Source: Blakeslea trispora
Taxonomy: Eukaryota; Mucoromycota; Mucoromycetes; Mucorales; Choanephoraceae
Assembly (NCBI GenBank): GCA_025331445.1
Contig: JAIWNE010000208.1
Span: 1 to 33,182 of the forward strand
Length of the DNA: 33,182 nt
Reading direction: 5' to 3'
The stretch's first letter is position 1. Each line of letters begins with the position of its first letter. Shown one piece after another: positions 32,040 through 33,182 of this stretch. Under the pieces are notes generated by a model. It made no database searches, had not been told where the DNA came from, and saw nothing but the letters and a program-made list of their open reading frames with translations. The position numbers and the translations under genes were made by a program.

Positions 32040-33178
32040 TCAAACAGAATTATTATCAATAGCCCATGTTGGCAAAGCAGCAAGTGTTTCGAAGTAATGG
32101 TGTGTGATTCCTTCCGAATTCTTGAACCAATCTTGGTGGGTATAAATCGACGGTTTCTGGCTTTTGTGTTGGCGTTGCGAATTGCATCCAACTCATCAAA
32201 AAACTCGTCACACTATTTAAGCAAATTAGTTATTATATTACAATAGTTTCTGTAGTCTACTAACCTTTTCTGTTCTGTATTTTGGAGTCTTTCTTAATCT
32301 TACTTCTTCACCATCAGCATCTAACTCATCCTCTTGGTCTGAAACATTTCTGGAACGAGTACTGAAGTGCACTCGGCATCCGTTCCATAGTAACCTTGAA
32401 GACGATGCTTGAAATTGCTGTACGTGTTTCTTCTTCTCTTCAAGATCTGTTTATCGAAATATTGTTGTTAGCGATTGCGAAAATGAGAACTTGTAATCAA
32501 AATATCTTACTTGTGATTTGCGAGTCGCATAACTATTCTTTCTTTGGATTTCTTCTCTAGCTTCTTCTGGCAAATCCTTCTTCTTTTTTTCGTCACGAAG
32601 GCTGTTGAAGCGTTTGCCAAGGACATACTTGACAAATTTGCTCTGTCTGTAGAGCTCCAGACTTTATCACGAAGAATAATAAAGTACGTGTGATGTACTC
32701 AAAATTGCTGATGATTGCTTCACTTTTTTCCATTGTAAGGACCATTGATTAGTGTCTCATCTAGTCTCCAGCCATCTTCGCCGAGCTGTTCTCTTTCAAT
32801 ATCGATTATAAGACACTAAATGAAACGATGAGTAAAGCCGAAAGAATAGATTATGAATAGACTAACACGGAGTATCTTTAAATCGTCTTTGGTGCCAGGG
32901 AATCGAAACTTGGTTATTAGTGCTAGTCGAATTGGTAGTAAATTTTGCATTCAAGTCATTCAGCTGGCGAGATAGCTGGTTGTTCTTGGCCTCGACACTT
33001 TGAAGCTGCTGATTGGTGTTAGCAAGGGCTCGCTTCAACTCTTGTACTTCTCTGTTGATGGCCGTGTTGTTCTGGCGAGGAGTAGAGACAGTACCGCTGA
33101 TGCTGACAGCGTTAGGTACAGGAATGGAACAGCAACGGCATTAGTGTTGGTGTTGTTGGAAGTGGTAGTGTGAAACAT
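32040..33178 (-). pseudogene. Unit 4 companion protein gene, several indels
   Basis: Reverse-strand exons 33178-32867, 32815-32511, 32446-32265 and 32212-32040, with splice sites at the same places as unit 3. Exon 1 starts MFHTTTSNN, then loses a base before the segment equivalent to PIPMANAVS. Exon 2 is 305 instead of 309 bp, exon 3 is 182 instead of 183, and exon 4 loses a base before the conserved LPTWA. The T run that is short in unit 3 is intact here. The coiled-coil region and the SDQEDE-like motif are recognisable. The rest of unit 4 lies beyond the window. Confidence 0.75.
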
Positions 33179-33182
33179 TTTG

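Larger units (their letters stand above)
19410..33182. mobile_element. Units 3 and 4: palindromic double CACTA element (runs off the window)
   Basis: From CACTACAG at 19410 the order is companion gene (+), C-terminal-domain gene (-) and transposase (-). A palindromic centre at 27095 follows, then transposase (+), C-terminal-domain gene (+) and companion gene (-). No CACTR terminus was found at the centre, so the two units may be one fold-back element with the same kind of end on both sides. The arms span about 21315-27069 and 27121-33178. Every transposase-related gene in it carries lesions. Confidence 0.55.

Noticed and set aside
1..33182. CRISPR arrays, bacterial operons, riboswitches, Shine-Dalgarno sites
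   Set aside because: The spliced genes, eukaryotic tRNA and LTRs show a eukaryotic genome; the tandem repeats present lack spacers of CRISPR type.

Overview
The window looks like AT-rich nuclear DNA from a fungus, most likely an early-diverging one (Mucoromycota-like). The grounds are short introns of about 50-90 bp with GTAAGT/GTTAGT donors and TAG acceptors, a eukaryotic tRNA-Arg(UCU), LTR retrotransposon remnants, and several CACTA-type (CMC superfamily, tnp2/Plavaka-like) DNA transposons. I see no ordinary housekeeping gene apart from the tRNA. The window is a transposon cluster.

Four related transposon units can be read. Unit 1 (about 2217-10728, forward) has a tnp2 transposase gene (4341-7767) split by a solo LTR, and a converging four-exon companion gene (8201-9237, reverse). 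Unit 2 (about 11162-19406, forward) is the best preserved: an intact four-exon transposase (12844-15295, 754 aa), a separate gene for what is the transposase C-terminal domain in unit 1 (15969-16685), the converging companion gene (16823-17901, reverse, 294 aa), and a possible small spliced fourth gene (18307-18841). Unit 3 (from 19410, reverse) repeats the same order in mirror image with a few frameshifts. Unit 4 (27883 to beyond the window end, forward) is a strongly decayed mirror image of unit 3. Orientation therefore runs +, +, -, +. Unit 2/unit 3 and unit 3/unit 4 form large inverted repeats centred near 19.4 kb and 27.095 kb.

Five solo LTRs of three families lie in or beside these units, all with 4-5 bp target duplications: 861-1271, 1450-2001, 5625-6008, 20166-20576 and 30210-30591. 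Subterminal repeats flank the units: a TTTAACCGAC/GTCGGTTAAA motif, an 11-12 bp TTTTGCCTG-like array, and an approximately 82 bp direct repeat. This is what CACTA elements use as binding sites for a TnpA-like helper.

How the genes may work together: the tnp2 protein is the DDE-type transposase. In units 2-4 its C-terminal domain is made from its own gene. The companion protein (asparagine- or proline-rich N-terminus, coiled coil, basic stretch, acidic SDQEDE-like motif) is conserved in place, orientation and exon structure in all four units, which suggests a TnpA-like helper; that role is inference. The most notable observations are this conserved multi-gene module with its transposase domain fission, and a 461-bp apparently identical inverted block that ends exactly at the LTR insertion point.
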